DNA of 64,000 nt. It comes from G963663315 sp963663315. Its GTDB lineage: Bacteria > Pseudomonadota > Gammaproteobacteria > Arenicellales > Poriferihabitantaceae. The stretch spans positions 496,001-560,000 of the forward strand of contig OY760176.1 in the NCBI GenBank assembly GCA_963663315.1. Reading direction: 5' to 3'. The position numbers and the translations under genes were made by a program. The stretch's first letter is position 1. Each line of letters starts with the position of its first letter. Shown here one piece after another: positions 8,589-18,350 of this stretch. Under the pieces are notes generated by a model. It saw nothing but the letters and a program-made list of their open reading frames with translations. It ran no database searches and had not been told where the DNA came from.

Positions 8589-9599
8589 ATGGATCATATC
8601 GCACAGACGTTCACCATCGATAATCTTGAATTGCAGTGCGGGGTAACGTTGCCGACAGCCAGGCTGGTCTACAGGACCTATGGTGAATTGAACGCCGCAA
8701 AGGACAATGTGGTGGTGTTGCCGACTTTCTATACCGGGACGCATATTCGCAATGAAGGCTTTTTCGGGCAGGGCAGGGCGATTGACCCGGACCGGCATTT
8801 CATTGTCTCGATCAACCTGTTCGGTAACGGTTATTCCTCCTCGCCAAGCAATACCCCGCCACCCCATGACGGCCCCCGCTTCCCTGCCGTCACGCTGTAT
8901 GACAATGTTTATGCTCAAAACAGATTGCTTGAGGAACTGTTCGATATACAGCAAATCGCGTTGGTGACGGGCTGGTCGATGGCTGGCTGCCAGTCGTTTC
9001 AGTGGGGGGCGCAGTACCCGCACAAGGTGCGGGCGATCCTGCCGTTTTGCGGGTCCGCCAGAACATCGGTTCACAACCGGGTTTTCCTGGAGGGGGTGAA
9101 GGCTGCATTGACCGCTTCCCAGAATTTCAACCGGGGAGACTATTCTGTTGCCCCTGTGGCCGGGTTGAAAGCCTTTGCCCGCGTCTACGCCGGCTGGGCG
9201 TTTTCCCAGTCTTTCTACCGACAGGAACTGTTTCGGCAGTTGGGCTTCGACACCGCCGAGGCGTTGCTGCAGGACTGGGAAGCGGACCACCTGGCCTGGG
9301 ACGCCAACGATCTGCTCTGCAAGCTCGAAACCTGGCAACGGGGCGATATCAGCGACAACCTGCTCTACAACGGTGATTTCGAGTTGGCCTTGTCGTCGAT
9401 CCGGGCGCGCACCATCATTATCGCCTGCGACCGTGATCTGTATTTCAGACCCGCTGACAATGAAATCGAGGCCAGCCATATTGCCGACGCACAATTGAAG
9501 GTTTATCACTCCCCCTGGGGACACTGTGTCGCTTCTCCCGGTAACGACCCCGGTTTCGCCGCCTGTCTGGACGACGCGATCCGTCAGTTGCTGAACTGA
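8589..9599 (+). CDS. MetX-like alpha/beta hydrolase (homoserine O-acetyltransferase family)
   Basis: 336 residues with the alpha/beta hydrolase fold: LVYRTYGELNAAKDNVVVLPT at the start, an oxyanion-side INLFGNGYSSSPSN, the nucleophile elbow GWSMAG (Ser ~130), a late Asp in IIACDRDLYF and the catalytic His in SPWGHCVAS. These fit the MetX homoserine/serine acetyltransferase family. The protein is shorter than classical MetX (~380), and the elbow GWSMAG is typical of unassigned MetX-like hydrolases, so methionine synthesis is not certain. It begins the plus-strand run leading into the propionyl-CoA genes, 30 bases before the mutase, which may mean a role as thioesterase or acyltransferase there. 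Confidence 0.85.
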   Translation: MDHIAQTFTIDNLELQCGVTLPTARLVYRTYGELNAAKDNVVVLPTFYTGTHIRNEGFFGQGRAIDPDRHFIVSINLFGNGYSSSPSNTPPPHDGPRFPAVTLYDNVYAQNRLLEELFDIQQIALVTGWSMAGCQSFQWGAQYPHKVRAILPFCGSARTSVHNRVFLEGVKAALTASQNFNRGDYSVAPVAGLKAFARVYAGWAFSQSFYRQELFRQLGFDTAEALLQDWEADHLAWDANDLLCKLETWQRGDISDNLLYNGDFELALSSIRARTIIIACDRDLYFRPADNEIEASHIADAQLKVYHSPWGHCVASPGNDPGFAACLDDAIRQLLN

Positions 9600-9629
9600 T
9601 GTGCCGGACCCTTTTCACAATCAGATGCC

Positions 9630-11810
9630 ATGACTGATTCCAGACCACCGCTAACCGATCAATCCGGGCAGCCTGCCGGCCTTCCAGACTGGCAACAACG
9701 CGCCGCCCGGGAACTGAAGGACAGCAGTCTTGATGACCTGCATTGGCATACCCCGGAAGGCATCGAGATCAAACCGTTGTATACTGCCGAAGACCTGGAC
9801 CGGATTGCACATCCCTCTTCGCTGCCGGGATGTCCCCCGTTTACCCGCGGACCGAGGGCGACCATGTACCCCGGCCGTCCCTGGACGGTTCGACAATACG
9901 CCGGATTTTCTACTGCAGAAGAATCGAATGCGTTTTACCGGGCCAACCTGAAAGCCGGTCAGACCGGGTTGTCGGTGGCATTCGATCTGGCAACCCACCG
10001 GGGTTACGATTCCGACCATCCGCGAGTCGAAGGCGATGTCGGCAAGGCCGGGGTGGCGATTGATTCCGTCGAAGACATGAAACTCCTGTTCGACCGCATT
10101 CCACTCGACAGGATGTCGGTTTCGATGACGATGAATGGCGCCGTATTGCCGGTCATGGCGATGTTCATCGTTGCTGCCGAGGAGCAGGGTGTTGCCCGGG
10201 GCGCACTGTCGGGCACGTTGCAAAATGATATCCTGAAGGAATTCATGGTGCGCAATACCTATATCTACCCACCGGAGCCGTCGATGAAAATCGTCTCCGA
10301 CATTATTGGTTATACCGCCCGCAACATGCCCCGATTCAATCCGGTTTCGATATCGGGGTATCACATGCAGGAAGCCGGAGCCACCCTTGTTCAGGAACTC
10401 GCTTATACACTGGCGGACGGGTTGGAATACGTGCGCAGCGCGATTGCAAGCGGCCTTGAAGTCGATCAATTCGCCCCGAGGCTGTCTTTCTTCTTTGGTA
10501 TCGGCATGAATTTCTTCATGGAAATCGCAAAATTGCGGGCCGCCAGAACCCTGTGGTCGGCTCTGATGGAGAAACACTTTTCGCCGACAAACCCGGCATC
10601 GAAGATGCTGCGGACGCATTGCCAGACCTCGGGGGTCAGCCTGACCAGCCGGGACCCCTACAACAATATCATCCGCACTACCATCGAGGCGCTGGCGGCG
10701 GTACTGGGTGGAACCCAGTCGCTGCATACCAACTCCTTCGATGAGGCGTTGGCCCTGCCGACAGAAAATTCCGCCCGCATTGCCAGAAATACCCAGCTTA
10801 TCCTCAATCATGAAGCCGGTATTACCCATGTGATTGATCCGTTGGGCGGGTCGTACTATCTCGAAAGCCTGACTGACAGTCTGATCAGGGAAGCCGGCAA
10901 ACTGATCGATGAAGTCGAACAGATGGGCGGCATGACCCGGGCAGTCGAGGCCGGTTTGCCGAAATTGCGTATCGAGGAGGCATCGGTAAAGCGACAGGCC
11001 AGAATCGACCGGGGCGAAGAGGTCATTGTCGGCGTGAACCGATATCAGGTCGAGGAGGAAGGCGAGATCGACATTCTCGTGGTCGACAATAATGCGGTTC
11101 GCGAATCCCAGATTGAGCGCTTGCAACAGGTGCGGAAAAGCCGCGATCCCGGCAAGTATCGTTCGGCGCTCGACGCATTGAAACAGGTCGCAATCACCAG
11201 ACAGGGCAATCTGTTGGCTGCGGCCATCGAGGCGGCCCGCGCCCGCGCCAGTGTCGGCGAGATATCCGATCTGCTGGAGTCGGTATATAATCGGCATCGT
11301 GCACAGCCAAGAACCCTGGGCGGGGTGTATGGCAGGGCTTATCAGGGCGATCAGGAATTTGACATGTTGAAGACCCGAATCGAGAACTTTGCCCGCGTTT
11401 GCGGACGCAGGCCACGCATGCTGGTGGTCAAGCTGGGACAGGACGGTCATGACCGCGGCGCCCGCACCATCGCCACCGCATTCGCCGACATGGGATTCGA
11501 TGTCGATATCGGGCCTTTGTTCCAGACTCCGTGCGAGGCGGTCAATCAGGCCATCGAAAACGATGTCCATATCCTCGGTATCTCGTCTCAGGCGGCGGGG
11601 CACCGTACCCTGGTTCCGGCGGTGATGACAGCGCTCGAAGCGGCGAACTGCGATGATATACGGGTTGTCTGCGGTGGTGTGATCCCTCCGGCAGACCATG
11701 AAATGCTGTATGCGGCCGGGGTATCCGCGATCTTTGGCCCCGGCACCCATATACCCGAGGCTGCTGGCCGGATTCTGGATCTTCTGGAAAATCAACAGGA
11801 TACGAATTGA
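9630..11810 (+). CDS. scpA: Methylmalonyl-CoA mutase
   Basis: 726 residues, the single-chain homodimeric form. The N-terminal TIM-barrel half has the substrate region TMYPGRPWTVRQYAGFSTAEESN and SISGYHMQEAGA. The C-terminal domain from ~595 is the B12-binding fold with the cobalt-ligand motif LGQDGHDRGARTIA (His ~607), then GISSQAAGH and VCGGVIPPADHEML. It converts (R)-methylmalonyl-CoA to succinyl-CoA in the cytoplasm with adenosylcobalamin. It is followed 3 bases later by pccB and downstream by its GTPase MeaB and the epimerase, so the whole propionyl-CoA route is encoded in one run. Confidence 0.97.
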   Translation: MTDSRPPLTDQSGQPAGLPDWQQRAARELKDSSLDDLHWHTPEGIEIKPLYTAEDLDRIAHPSSLPGCPPFTRGPRATMYPGRPWTVRQYAGFSTAEESNAFYRANLKAGQTGLSVAFDLATHRGYDSDHPRVEGDVGKAGVAIDSVEDMKLLFDRIPLDRMSVSMTMNGAVLPVMAMFIVAAEEQGVARGALSGTLQNDILKEFMVRNTYIYPPEPSMKIVSDIIGYTARNMPRFNPVSISGYHMQEAGATLVQELAYTLADGLEYVRSAIASGLEVDQFAPRLSFFFGIGMNFFMEIAKLRAARTLWSALMEKHFSPTNPASKMLRTHCQTSGVSLTSRDPYNNIIRTTIEALAAVLGGTQSLHTNSFDEALALPTENSARIARNTQLILNHEAGITHVIDPLGGSYYLESLTDSLIREAGKLIDEVEQMGGMTRAVEAGLPKLRIEEASVKRQARIDRGEEVIVGVNRYQVEEEGEIDILVVDNNAVRESQIERLQQVRKSRDPGKYRSALDALKQVAITRQGNLLAAAIEAARARASVGEISDLLESVYNRHRAQPRTLGGVYGRAYQGDQEFDMLKTRIENFARVCGRRPRMLVVKLGQDGHDRGARTIATAFADMGFDVDIGPLFQTPCEAVNQAIENDVHILGISSQAAGHRTLVPAVMTALEAANCDDIRVVCGGVIPPADHEMLYAAGVSAIFGPGTHIPEAAGRILDLLENQQDTN

Positions 11811-11813
11811 TTT

Positions 11814-13346
11814 ATGTCTGAAATAATAGAACAACTTGAGAAAAAGCGAGCCCTGGCCAAACTCGGCGGCGGAGAGGCCAGAATCAATGCCCAGCATGCC
11901 AAGGGTAAACTGACCGCGAGAGAGAGAATGGATGTCCTGCTCGATGAAGACAGTTTCGAGGAATGGGACATCTTCGTGGAACATCGCTGTACCGATTTCG
12001 GGATGCAGGACAAAACCATCCCCGGCGATGGCGTGGTGACTGGCTATGGCGCCATCAATGGGCGGCTGGTTTTTGTTTACAGCCAGGATTTCACGGTTTT
12101 TGGCGGCTCCCTGTCGGAAGCCCATGCCGAGAAAATCTGCAAGGTGATGGATCAGGCAATGAAGGTGGGCGCCCCACTGATCGGGATCAGCGATTCAGGC
12201 GGCGCCCGCATCCAGGAAGGGGTGGCCTCGCTCGGCGGCTATGCCGAAGTGTTTCAGCGCAATGTGATGGCTTCGGGGGTGATCCCCCAGATTTCCCTGA
12301 TTATGGGTCCCTGTGCGGGCGGTGCAGTCTATTCCCCTGCGATTACCGATTTTATCTTCATGGTCGAGGACAGCTCCTACATGTTCGTCACCGGGCCGGA
12401 TGTGGTCAGGACCGTCACTCATGAAGAAGTGACCGCGGAAGACCTCGGCGGCGCCAGAACCCACACGACCCGGTCGGGAGTGGCCGACCTGTCGTTCGAG
12501 AATGATGTGCAGGCACTGATGATGACCCGGCGGTTTTTCAATTTTCTGCCGCTCAGCAATCGGCACAAACCGCCTCACCGTGACACGACCGACGATCAGG
12601 GTCGGGCGGAACCGTCGCTTGATACCCTGATACCCGATAACCCGAATCTGCCTTATGACATGAAGGAGTTGATCTTCAAAGTGGTCGATGAGGGCGATTT
12701 CTTCGAATTGCAGACCAACTACGCCAAAAACATCATTATCGGATTCGGCAGAATGGAAGGGCGTACAGTCGGTCTGGTTGCCAATCAGCCGATGGTACTG
12801 GCCGGTTGTCTGGATATCAGCGCGGCCATCAAGGGCGCCCGGTTCGTGCGATTCTGTGACGCATTCGATATCCCGATCGTCACTTTTGTCGATGTGCCCG
12901 GCTTCATGCCCGGTACCAGTCAGGAATACGGTGGTATCATCACCCACGGGGCCAAGCTGCTGTTTGCCTATGCCGAATGCACCGCCCCGAAAGTGACCGT
13001 AATCACGCGCAAGGCGTATGGCGGGGCCTACGATGTGATGGCTTCCAAACATCTTCGCGGTGATGTCAACTTTGCCTGGCCGAGCGCGGAAATTGCGGTA
13101 ATGGGTCCGAAGGGCGCGGTCGAGATCATTTTCCGCGAGGACGCAAAGGTACCGGAAAAACTGGAACGCAGAACCGAAGAGTATCGCAGCAAATTCGCCA
13201 ACCCGTTCGTCGCCGGGAGACGGGGCTACATAGATGATGTGATTTTCCCCCGCAATACACGAAAACGGATCTGCCGGTCACTCGCGATGTTGCAGAACAA
13301 GGAACTGAAAAACCCTTACAAGAAGCATGACAATATCCCGCTTTGA
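11814..13346 (+). CDS. pccB: Propionyl-CoA carboxylase beta chain
   Basis: 510 residues of the carboxyltransferase family: GKLTARERMDVLLDEDSFEEWD near the start, GDGVVTGYGAINGR, the N-half oxyanion loop SGGARIQEGVASLGGYAE and the C-half QEYGGIITHGAKLLFAYAE and RKAYGGAYDVM. The protein moves CO2 from carboxybiotin on PccA to propionyl-CoA, giving (S)-methylmalonyl-CoA. Length and position between mutase and PccA support propionyl- over acetyl- or methylcrotonyl-CoA as substrate. The start follows the mutase stop by 3 bases. There are 37 bases to pccA. Confidence 0.95.
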   Translation: MSEIIEQLEKKRALAKLGGGEARINAQHAKGKLTARERMDVLLDEDSFEEWDIFVEHRCTDFGMQDKTIPGDGVVTGYGAINGRLVFVYSQDFTVFGGSLSEAHAEKICKVMDQAMKVGAPLIGISDSGGARIQEGVASLGGYAEVFQRNVMASGVIPQISLIMGPCAGGAVYSPAITDFIFMVEDSSYMFVTGPDVVRTVTHEEVTAEDLGGARTHTTRSGVADLSFENDVQALMMTRRFFNFLPLSNRHKPPHRDTTDDQGRAEPSLDTLIPDNPNLPYDMKELIFKVVDEGDFFELQTNYAKNIIIGFGRMEGRTVGLVANQPMVLAGCLDISAAIKGARFVRFCDAFDIPIVTFVDVPGFMPGTSQEYGGIITHGAKLLFAYAECTAPKVTVITRKAYGGAYDVMASKHLRGDVNFAWPSAEIAVMGPKGAVEIIFREDAKVPEKLERRTEEYRSKFANPFVAGRRGYIDDVIFPRNTRKRICRSLAMLQNKELKNPYKKHDNIPL

Positions 13347-13383
13347 ACGGGCTCGGCAATGCCCCGGAACACTTTGAGAAACC

Positions 13384-15393
13384 ATGTTCAGTAAAATCCT
13401 GATTGCGAACCGTGGCGAGATCGCCTGCCGGGTAATCCGCTCCGCCCGGGCGATGGGGATCGGTACCGTGGCCGTTTATTCGGATGCCGACCGGGAGGCC
13501 AGGCATGTCAGGGAAGCGGACGAAGCCGTTCATATCGGCGCCGCAGCAGCCTCACAAAGCTATCTGCTGGCGGACAGAATCATTCAGGCTTGTCAGCAAA
13601 CCCAGGCTGAAGCGGTGCATCCCGGCTATGGCTTCCTGTCTGAAAATACCCGGTTCGCGGAACTTCTGGAGGAACATGGACTTGTTTTCATTGGCCCGGG
13701 CGCCTACGCAATCAAGGCGATGGGAGACAAGATCACTTCCAAACTGCTGGCGGAACAGGCCGGAGTCAATACCATTCCCGGCCATACCGAGGTGGCGCCC
13801 GATGCCGAAAGCGCAGTCGTGATCGCTGGACAGATCGGTTACCCGGTGATGATAAAAGCCAGTGCCGGGGGCGGTGGCAAGGGTATGCGGATTGCCCGCG
13901 ATGACGCGCAATGCCGGGATGGTTTTGCGCGCGCCACCAGCGAAGCCCAATCCAGTTTTGGCGATGGCCGGATATTTGTGGAGAAATATATCGAACAGCC
14001 AAGACACATCGAGATTCAGATCATGGCCGACAACCATGGCAATATCATCACCCTGAATGAAAGGGAATGTTCAATTCAGCGCCGTCACCAGAAAGTGATT
14101 GAGGAGGCGCCTTCTTCATTCCTCGACCCCGGCGACCGGGCGGCGATGAGCAAACAGGCGGTCGCGCTGGCGAAAGCCGTGGATTATCGGTCAGCCGGCA
14201 CGGTTGAATTTATCGTTGACAGCCAACGCAACTTTTATTTTCTGGAAATGAACACCCGCCTGCAGGTTGAACATCCGGTGACCGAACTGATTACCGGACT
14301 GGATCTGGTCGAACTGATGATCCGGGTGGCTGATGGCGAAAAGCTGCCGGTGACCCAGGATGAGATCGGGATTGACGGTTGGGCCATGGAAGCGCGGATT
14401 TATGCGGAAAGTCCGTACCGGGGCTTTCTGCCTTCCACCGGCCGATTGAGGAAATACCGCCCGCCCGCCGAAGGCAGTCACGTCCGGGTTGATGCCGGGG
14501 TGGTGGAGGGATCGGAAATATCGATGTTCTATGACCCGATGATTTCCAAATTGATCACCTGGGGGGAAACCAGGGATCAGGCCATTCAGTCCATGCAGCG
14601 CTCCCTCGGCCAGTATTATATCCGCGGTGTCGATACCAACCTGCCATTTGTATATGCGATCATGAACCATCCCCGTTTCCAGGCTGGTGATATTTCGACT
14701 GATTTCATTGTAGAGGAATACCCGGACGGGTTTCCCTCGCTGACCCTGCCCGCCGCAATGACCGGCAATCTGGTCGCAGTGATGGCTTCAGTGCATTTCA
14801 GGCTGGCGCTAAGGGCGGCCACCATTTCCGATCAGGAGCCGGGTCATGGCAGAAAAACGGGGTCTGAATGGGTGGTGATTATCGGCCGGGAGACACATCC
14901 GGTCAAAGTCAGGGAAGGGGACGGGTCTGGCCAGGGTGATTCATGGCTGGTCGAATACGACGAACATGAATATGTGGTGGAGGACGGGTGGTCACCGATG
15001 GAGGCGATCTACACCGGAATTGTCAACGGCGCATCCGTGGACATGCAATTGGAGAGGAACGGATTCGGCTTTGACGTCACTTATACAGGCTGCCTGAACC
15101 GGGTTTTCGTGGTCACCCCCAGTACCGCAAGGTTGAATCAGGGGATGCCGGTCAAGCAGGCAGCGGATCAGTCCCGATATCTGCTTTCTCCGATGCCGGG
15201 ATTGCTGGTTTCGTTATCCGTCAAAGTCGGACAGGCGGTCAAGGCGGGTCAGGAACTGGCTGTGATAGAAGCCATGAAAATGGAAAATTCCCTGCGTGCG
15301 GAACAGGATTGCGTGATCCGGGAAATTCTGGTCGAGGCAGGATCGATCCTTGAAGTCGATCAACCGGTCATGGAATTTGAAACCGTTGATTGA
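13384..15393 (+). CDS. pccA: Propionyl-CoA carboxylase alpha chain (biotin carboxylase + BCCP)
   Basis: 669 residues. Residues 1-450 form the biotin carboxylase with FSKILIANRGEIACRVIRSA, the ATP-grasp glycine loop SAGGGGKGMRIA (~160), ECSIQRRHQKVIEEAPS and EMNTRLQVEHPVTE. A linker (BT-type) region follows, and residues ~598-669 form the biotinyl carrier domain with the biotin lysine in EAMKMENS (~631). It carboxylates its own biotin with bicarbonate and ATP and passes CO2 to PccB. Similar chains serve methylcrotonyl-CoA, but operon context with mutase, MeaB and epimerase favours propionyl-CoA. Its 3' end overlaps the probable meaB start. Confidence 0.95.
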   Translation: MFSKILIANRGEIACRVIRSARAMGIGTVAVYSDADREARHVREADEAVHIGAAAASQSYLLADRIIQACQQTQAEAVHPGYGFLSENTRFAELLEEHGLVFIGPGAYAIKAMGDKITSKLLAEQAGVNTIPGHTEVAPDAESAVVIAGQIGYPVMIKASAGGGGKGMRIARDDAQCRDGFARATSEAQSSFGDGRIFVEKYIEQPRHIEIQIMADNHGNIITLNERECSIQRRHQKVIEEAPSSFLDPGDRAAMSKQAVALAKAVDYRSAGTVEFIVDSQRNFYFLEMNTRLQVEHPVTELITGLDLVELMIRVADGEKLPVTQDEIGIDGWAMEARIYAESPYRGFLPSTGRLRKYRPPAEGSHVRVDAGVVEGSEISMFYDPMISKLITWGETRDQAIQSMQRSLGQYYIRGVDTNLPFVYAIMNHPRFQAGDISTDFIVEEYPDGFPSLTLPAAMTGNLVAVMASVHFRLALRAATISDQEPGHGRKTGSEWVVIIGRETHPVKVREGDGSGQGDSWLVEYDEHEYVVEDGWSPMEAIYTGIVNGASVDMQLERNGFGFDVTYTGCLNRVFVVTPSTARLNQGMPVKQAADQSRYLLSPMPGLLVSLSVKVGQAVKAGQELAVIEAMKMENSLRAEQDCVIREILVEAGSILEVDQPVMEFETVD

Positions 15394-16360
15394 CATTGAT
15401 GCGCTGCGCTCGGCAGACCGGAAGTCACTGGCCCGCGGCATCACCTTGCTGGAATCGACCCGTGATGACCACCGCCAGCAGGCCGAAGCGCTGATACAGC
15501 AAATCCTGCCATTCAGTGGCAATGCCATTCGTATCGGTCTGACCGGGGCGCCTGGGGCAGGCAAGTCCAGCCTGATCGAAGTGTTTGGAAATCATGTGAT
15601 CGAACAGGGTCACCGGATTGCCGTGCTGGCAGTCGATCCAAGCTCGACCTTGAGTGGAGGGTCGATTCTCGGCGATAAAACCCGGATGCCGACGCTTGCG
15701 ACCAATCCTGATGCATACATTCGTCCAACTCCTGCCGGCGAAACAACAGGCGGAGTCGCGCGCCGTACCCGGGAATCCATATTACTGTGCGAGGCCGCCG
15801 GATTTGATGTGATCGTGGTCGAAACAGTGGGGTCAGGGCAATCCGAAACCATGGTCAGCCAAATGACCGACCTATTTCTGTTGATGCTGCTACCGGGTGG
15901 CGGCGATGAATTGCAGGGTATCAAACGGGGCGTGATGGAGTTGGCCGACATGGTGGTCGTCAATAAAGCCGATGGCGACATGAAATCCCGGGCCAACCTG
16001 TCCGCCGCCGATATCAGGCAGGCCCTGCGCCTGATCAGGCCGACAATCGGGGAGTGGGAGGTTCCGGTGATTACCGCATCCGCCACTGGCAATCACAATA
16101 TCGACCGGATATGGGATGGCATACAGGATTATTGCCGGTTACTGAACCGCACCGGCAGCCTCGAAGCCCGACGCAAGGACCAGTTGAACAACGGTTTGTG
16201 GACCGAAGTGCGGGAAAGGTTGCTATGCTCGCTTAAGGATGACGCCACCATCAGAAAATCCGTCCCGGCCATGCAGGAAAAAGTCCGGCAGGGTGAGATA
16301 TCGCCGTCCGCGGCAGCGGGTGAACTGGTTGCCCTGTTTCTCGGGGATCGGCACAGGTGA
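15386..16360 (+). CDS. meaB: Methylmalonyl-CoA mutase-associated GTPase MeaB
   Basis: A G3E-type GTPase that protects and reloads B12 on the mutase. Walker A is GLTGAPGAGKSSL (~52-64), followed by VLAVDPSSTLSGGSILGDKTRM, VIVVETVGSGQSE (switch/Walker B) and the guanine-base motif VVNKADG. The usual MeaB N terminus (start of a helix leading to SLARGITLLES) fits a TTG start at 15386, which overlaps the end of pccA by 8 bases; TTG codons at 15377 and 15350 are alternatives and there is no ATG in range. The overlap implies translational coupling to pccA. C-terminal residues support homodimer formation as in MeaB/ArgK. Confidence 0.93.
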   Translation: MIDIDALRSADRKSLARGITLLESTRDDHRQQAEALIQQILPFSGNAIRIGLTGAPGAGKSSLIEVFGNHVIEQGHRIAVLAVDPSSTLSGGSILGDKTRMPTLATNPDAYIRPTPAGETTGGVARRTRESILLCEAAGFDVIVVETVGSGQSETMVSQMTDLFLLMLLPGGGDELQGIKRGVMELADMVVVNKADGDMKSRANLSAADIRQALRLIRPTIGEWEVPVITASATGNHNIDRIWDGIQDYCRLLNRTGSLEARRKDQLNNGLWTEVRERLLCSLKDDATIRKSVPAMQEKVRQGEISPSAAAGELVALFLGDRHR

Positions 16361-16398
16361 GGTGTTGGCTGTAAAACATGACTGGAGGAGTTGACTGA

Positions 16399-16809
16399 AT
16401 GATTGGCAGATTGAATCACGTTGCCATTGTCGTGCCTGATCTCGATACGGCAACGCAATTATACCGCCAGCAGTTCGGTGCGGATGTCTCGGCCAAAACG
16501 CCCATGCCCGATCATGGGGTGACCACGGTTTTCGTCAACCTGCCCAATACCCGGATTGAACTCCTGCATCCGCTCGGGGAAAATTCTCCGGTTGCCCGGT
16601 TTCTGGAAAAAAATCCGGATGGCGGGATGCATCATGTCTGTTACGAAGTCGCCGATATAAACGATGCCGCGGCCAGACTGACCGAGCAGGGCATGAGGGT
16701 ACTCGGCGATGGCAGACCGAAAACCGGGGCGCATGGCAAACCGGTGATTTTTCTCCACCCTAAGGATGGCCTCGGCACCCTGATCGAACTCGAGCAGGTT
16801 CAGGGATAA
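16399..16809 (+). CDS. mce: Methylmalonyl-CoA epimerase
   Basis: 136 residues of the vicinal-oxygen-chelate fold with two beta-alpha-beta-beta-beta modules: RLNHVAIVVPDLDTATQLYRQQ (metal His near the start), NTRIELLHPLGENSPVARFL, GMHHVCYEVADINDAAARL (second metal His) and GTLIELEQ at the end (metal Glu). It interconverts (S)- and (R)-methylmalonyl-CoA, linking PccAB to the mutase. It starts 38 bases after meaB, preceded by GGAGG at a normal spacing, and closes the propionyl-CoA operon. Confidence 0.94.
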   Translation: MIGRLNHVAIVVPDLDTATQLYRQQFGADVSAKTPMPDHGVTTVFVNLPNTRIELLHPLGENSPVARFLEKNPDGGMHHVCYEVADINDAAARLTEQGMRVLGDGRPKTGAHGKPVIFLHPKDGLGTLIELEQVQG

Positions 16810-16852
16810 CCGTATCCGATCATGCATCGCCAGACTGTGCAGGTGATTTTCC

Positions 16853-17872
16853 GTGTCCTGGCGCAATAACCTCGAAGATGAACTGGGCGGCAGCGGGCTC
16901 GAAAAAGCGATTCCGGCGCTGATCGCGTCGGTAGCCAATGTCATGCGGCAACGCCGTCACGGGCATTTTGACAAGTGGCTGGAGATCATAGACGCATTGC
17001 CCGCACTGCATCCATCCGAATTGGATTTCAACGCGGCCAGGATCGTCATCGGGGGCGCCACCGAGTCCGATACCGCTACCCGCCAAACCCTGCGCGAATT
17101 ACTTCTCAGGTTGCAGCCGTGGAGGAAAGGCCCGTTCGAGGTGTTCGGGGTCACTATCGACAGTGAGTGGCGGTCGAACATGAAATGGCGCCGCCTGCAG
17201 GATCACATACAACCGCTGTCCGGCCGCAGGGTGCTGGATGTGGGCTGTGGCAATGGCTACTACATCTACAGAATGCTGGGTGCGGGCGCGAAATTCGTAT
17301 TGGGTATCGATCCTTCCCAGCTATTCATGATGCAGTTCAATGCGCTCAGGAAATATACCCCCGGGATTGGCGCAACGGTTTTGCCGCTACGCTTCGATGA
17401 ATTGCCGCTGGCTTGCCTTCGTGACCACAATGTGCGGTTCGATACCCTGTTCAGCATGGGTGTTCTGTACCACAGAAAGCGGCCAGAGCGGCATCTGTCC
17501 GGCCTGATGGACTGCCTGAAACCGGGCGGCGAACTGGTTCTTGAAACGCTGATCATCGAGGGCGATGAAGACGATGTTCTGGCGCCGGACACCACTTATG
17601 CGAAAATGTCGAATGTCTGGTCGATCCCGTCACAAATCGCTTTAGCAAAGATGCTTGGCAATGCGGGATTCACCCGTATCAGGACCATCGATATCTACTG
17701 CACCGATCAATCGGAGCAGCGGCGCACCGATTGGATGACCGGGCAATCGTTGTCGGATTTTCTCGACCCGGTTGACCCCGGGTTGACTGTCGAAGGCTAT
17801 CCCGCCCCCCGGCGAATCATCATCAGTTGCAGCCGGCCCGGCTTATCCTCCGTAATTACCCCGGCCTTTTAA
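16853..17872 (+). CDS. cmoB: tRNA U34 carboxymethyltransferase CmoB
   Basis: 339 residues starting at GTG. CmoB uses carboxy-S-adenosylmethionine to make 5-carboxymethoxyuridine at the wobble base of tRNAs. The N-terminal helical part has GPFEVFGVTIDSEWRSNMKW, strongly typical of CmoB. The methyltransferase core carries VLDVGCGNGYYIYRML (~126), GIDPSQLFMMQF, FDTLFSMGVLYHRKRP and DTTYAKMSNVW. It lies 43 bases after mce on the same strand, functionally unrelated. Its last bases overlap the end of folA on the other strand. No cmoA, which makes the cofactor, is in the window. Confidence 0.95.
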   Translation: MSWRNNLEDELGGSGLEKAIPALIASVANVMRQRRHGHFDKWLEIIDALPALHPSELDFNAARIVIGGATESDTATRQTLRELLLRLQPWRKGPFEVFGVTIDSEWRSNMKWRRLQDHIQPLSGRRVLDVGCGNGYYIYRMLGAGAKFVLGIDPSQLFMMQFNALRKYTPGIGATVLPLRFDELPLACLRDHNVRFDTLFSMGVLYHRKRPERHLSGLMDCLKPGGELVLETLIIEGDEDDVLAPDTTYAKMSNVWSIPSQIALAKMLGNAGFTRIRTIDIYCTDQSEQRRTDWMTGQSLSDFLDPVDPGLTVEGYPAPRRIIISCSRPGLSSVITPAF

Positions 17873-18350
17873 GGTAAATCATGTGGGTCAACTCCGAGCC
17901 TTCGGTTCGGGTGGTTTCCGCAACCTGCCAGACCTGCGGATCGATAACCGGAAAGCGGACTGCATCCGGCCGGTCGATGCGGTCAGGTACATAAGTGATA
18001 TCGAGCCGAGTCAGCCACTCGAACGCAGCCTGGTATATTTGCCCGCCACCAATCACCCAGATGTCCTGGTCATTACAGGCAGCCAGCGCCCGGCACAGAT
18101 CGTCATAGTGTTCGACCGCCTGCACGGGGTTACGGCTGATGACGATATTGCGTCTTCCCGGAAGCGCCCGGCAGTGGATCGACTCCCAGGTCAGCCTGCC
18201 CATGATAATCGCGCTGTTCATTGTGATGCGTTTGAATCTCTTCAGGTCTTCCGGGTAGCGCCAGGGAATACCGCCATCCAGACCGATCACTCTGTCTTCG
18301 GTCATTGCTGCAATGGCCCCTCTTGTCGGGGCGCAGGAACGATCAGGCAT
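17856..18350 (-). CDS. folA: Dihydrofolate reductase
   Basis: 164 residues. It reduces dihydrofolate to tetrahydrofolate with NADPH. Visible are AAMTEDRVIGLDGGIPWRYPEDLKRFK (substrate loop with the active-site acidic residue), IIMGRLTWESI, RRNIVISRNP and the glycine pair in IWVIGGGQIYQAA. Length is usual. It starts directly after the thyA stop (no spacing), so it is co-transcribed and probably coupled with thyA, whose reaction makes its substrate. A few N-terminal residues (MPDRSCAPTRG) precede the conserved fold. Tail-to-tail overlap with cmoB is ~17 bases. Confidence 0.95.
   Translation of the reverse strand: MPDRSCAPTRGAIAAMTEDRVIGLDGGIPWRYPEDLKRFKRITMNSAIIMGRLTWESIHCRALPGRRNIVISRNPVQAVEHYDDLCRALAACNDQDIWVIGGGQIYQAAFEWLTRLDITYVPDRIDRPDAVRFPVIDPQVWQVAETTRTEGSELTHMIYLKRPG

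Noticed and set aside
9651..12125. 824-residue open frame on the minus strand
   Set aside because: It lies opposite methylmalonyl-CoA mutase and the start of pccB, which are certain; the frame is a shadow of high-GC third positions and has no family features.
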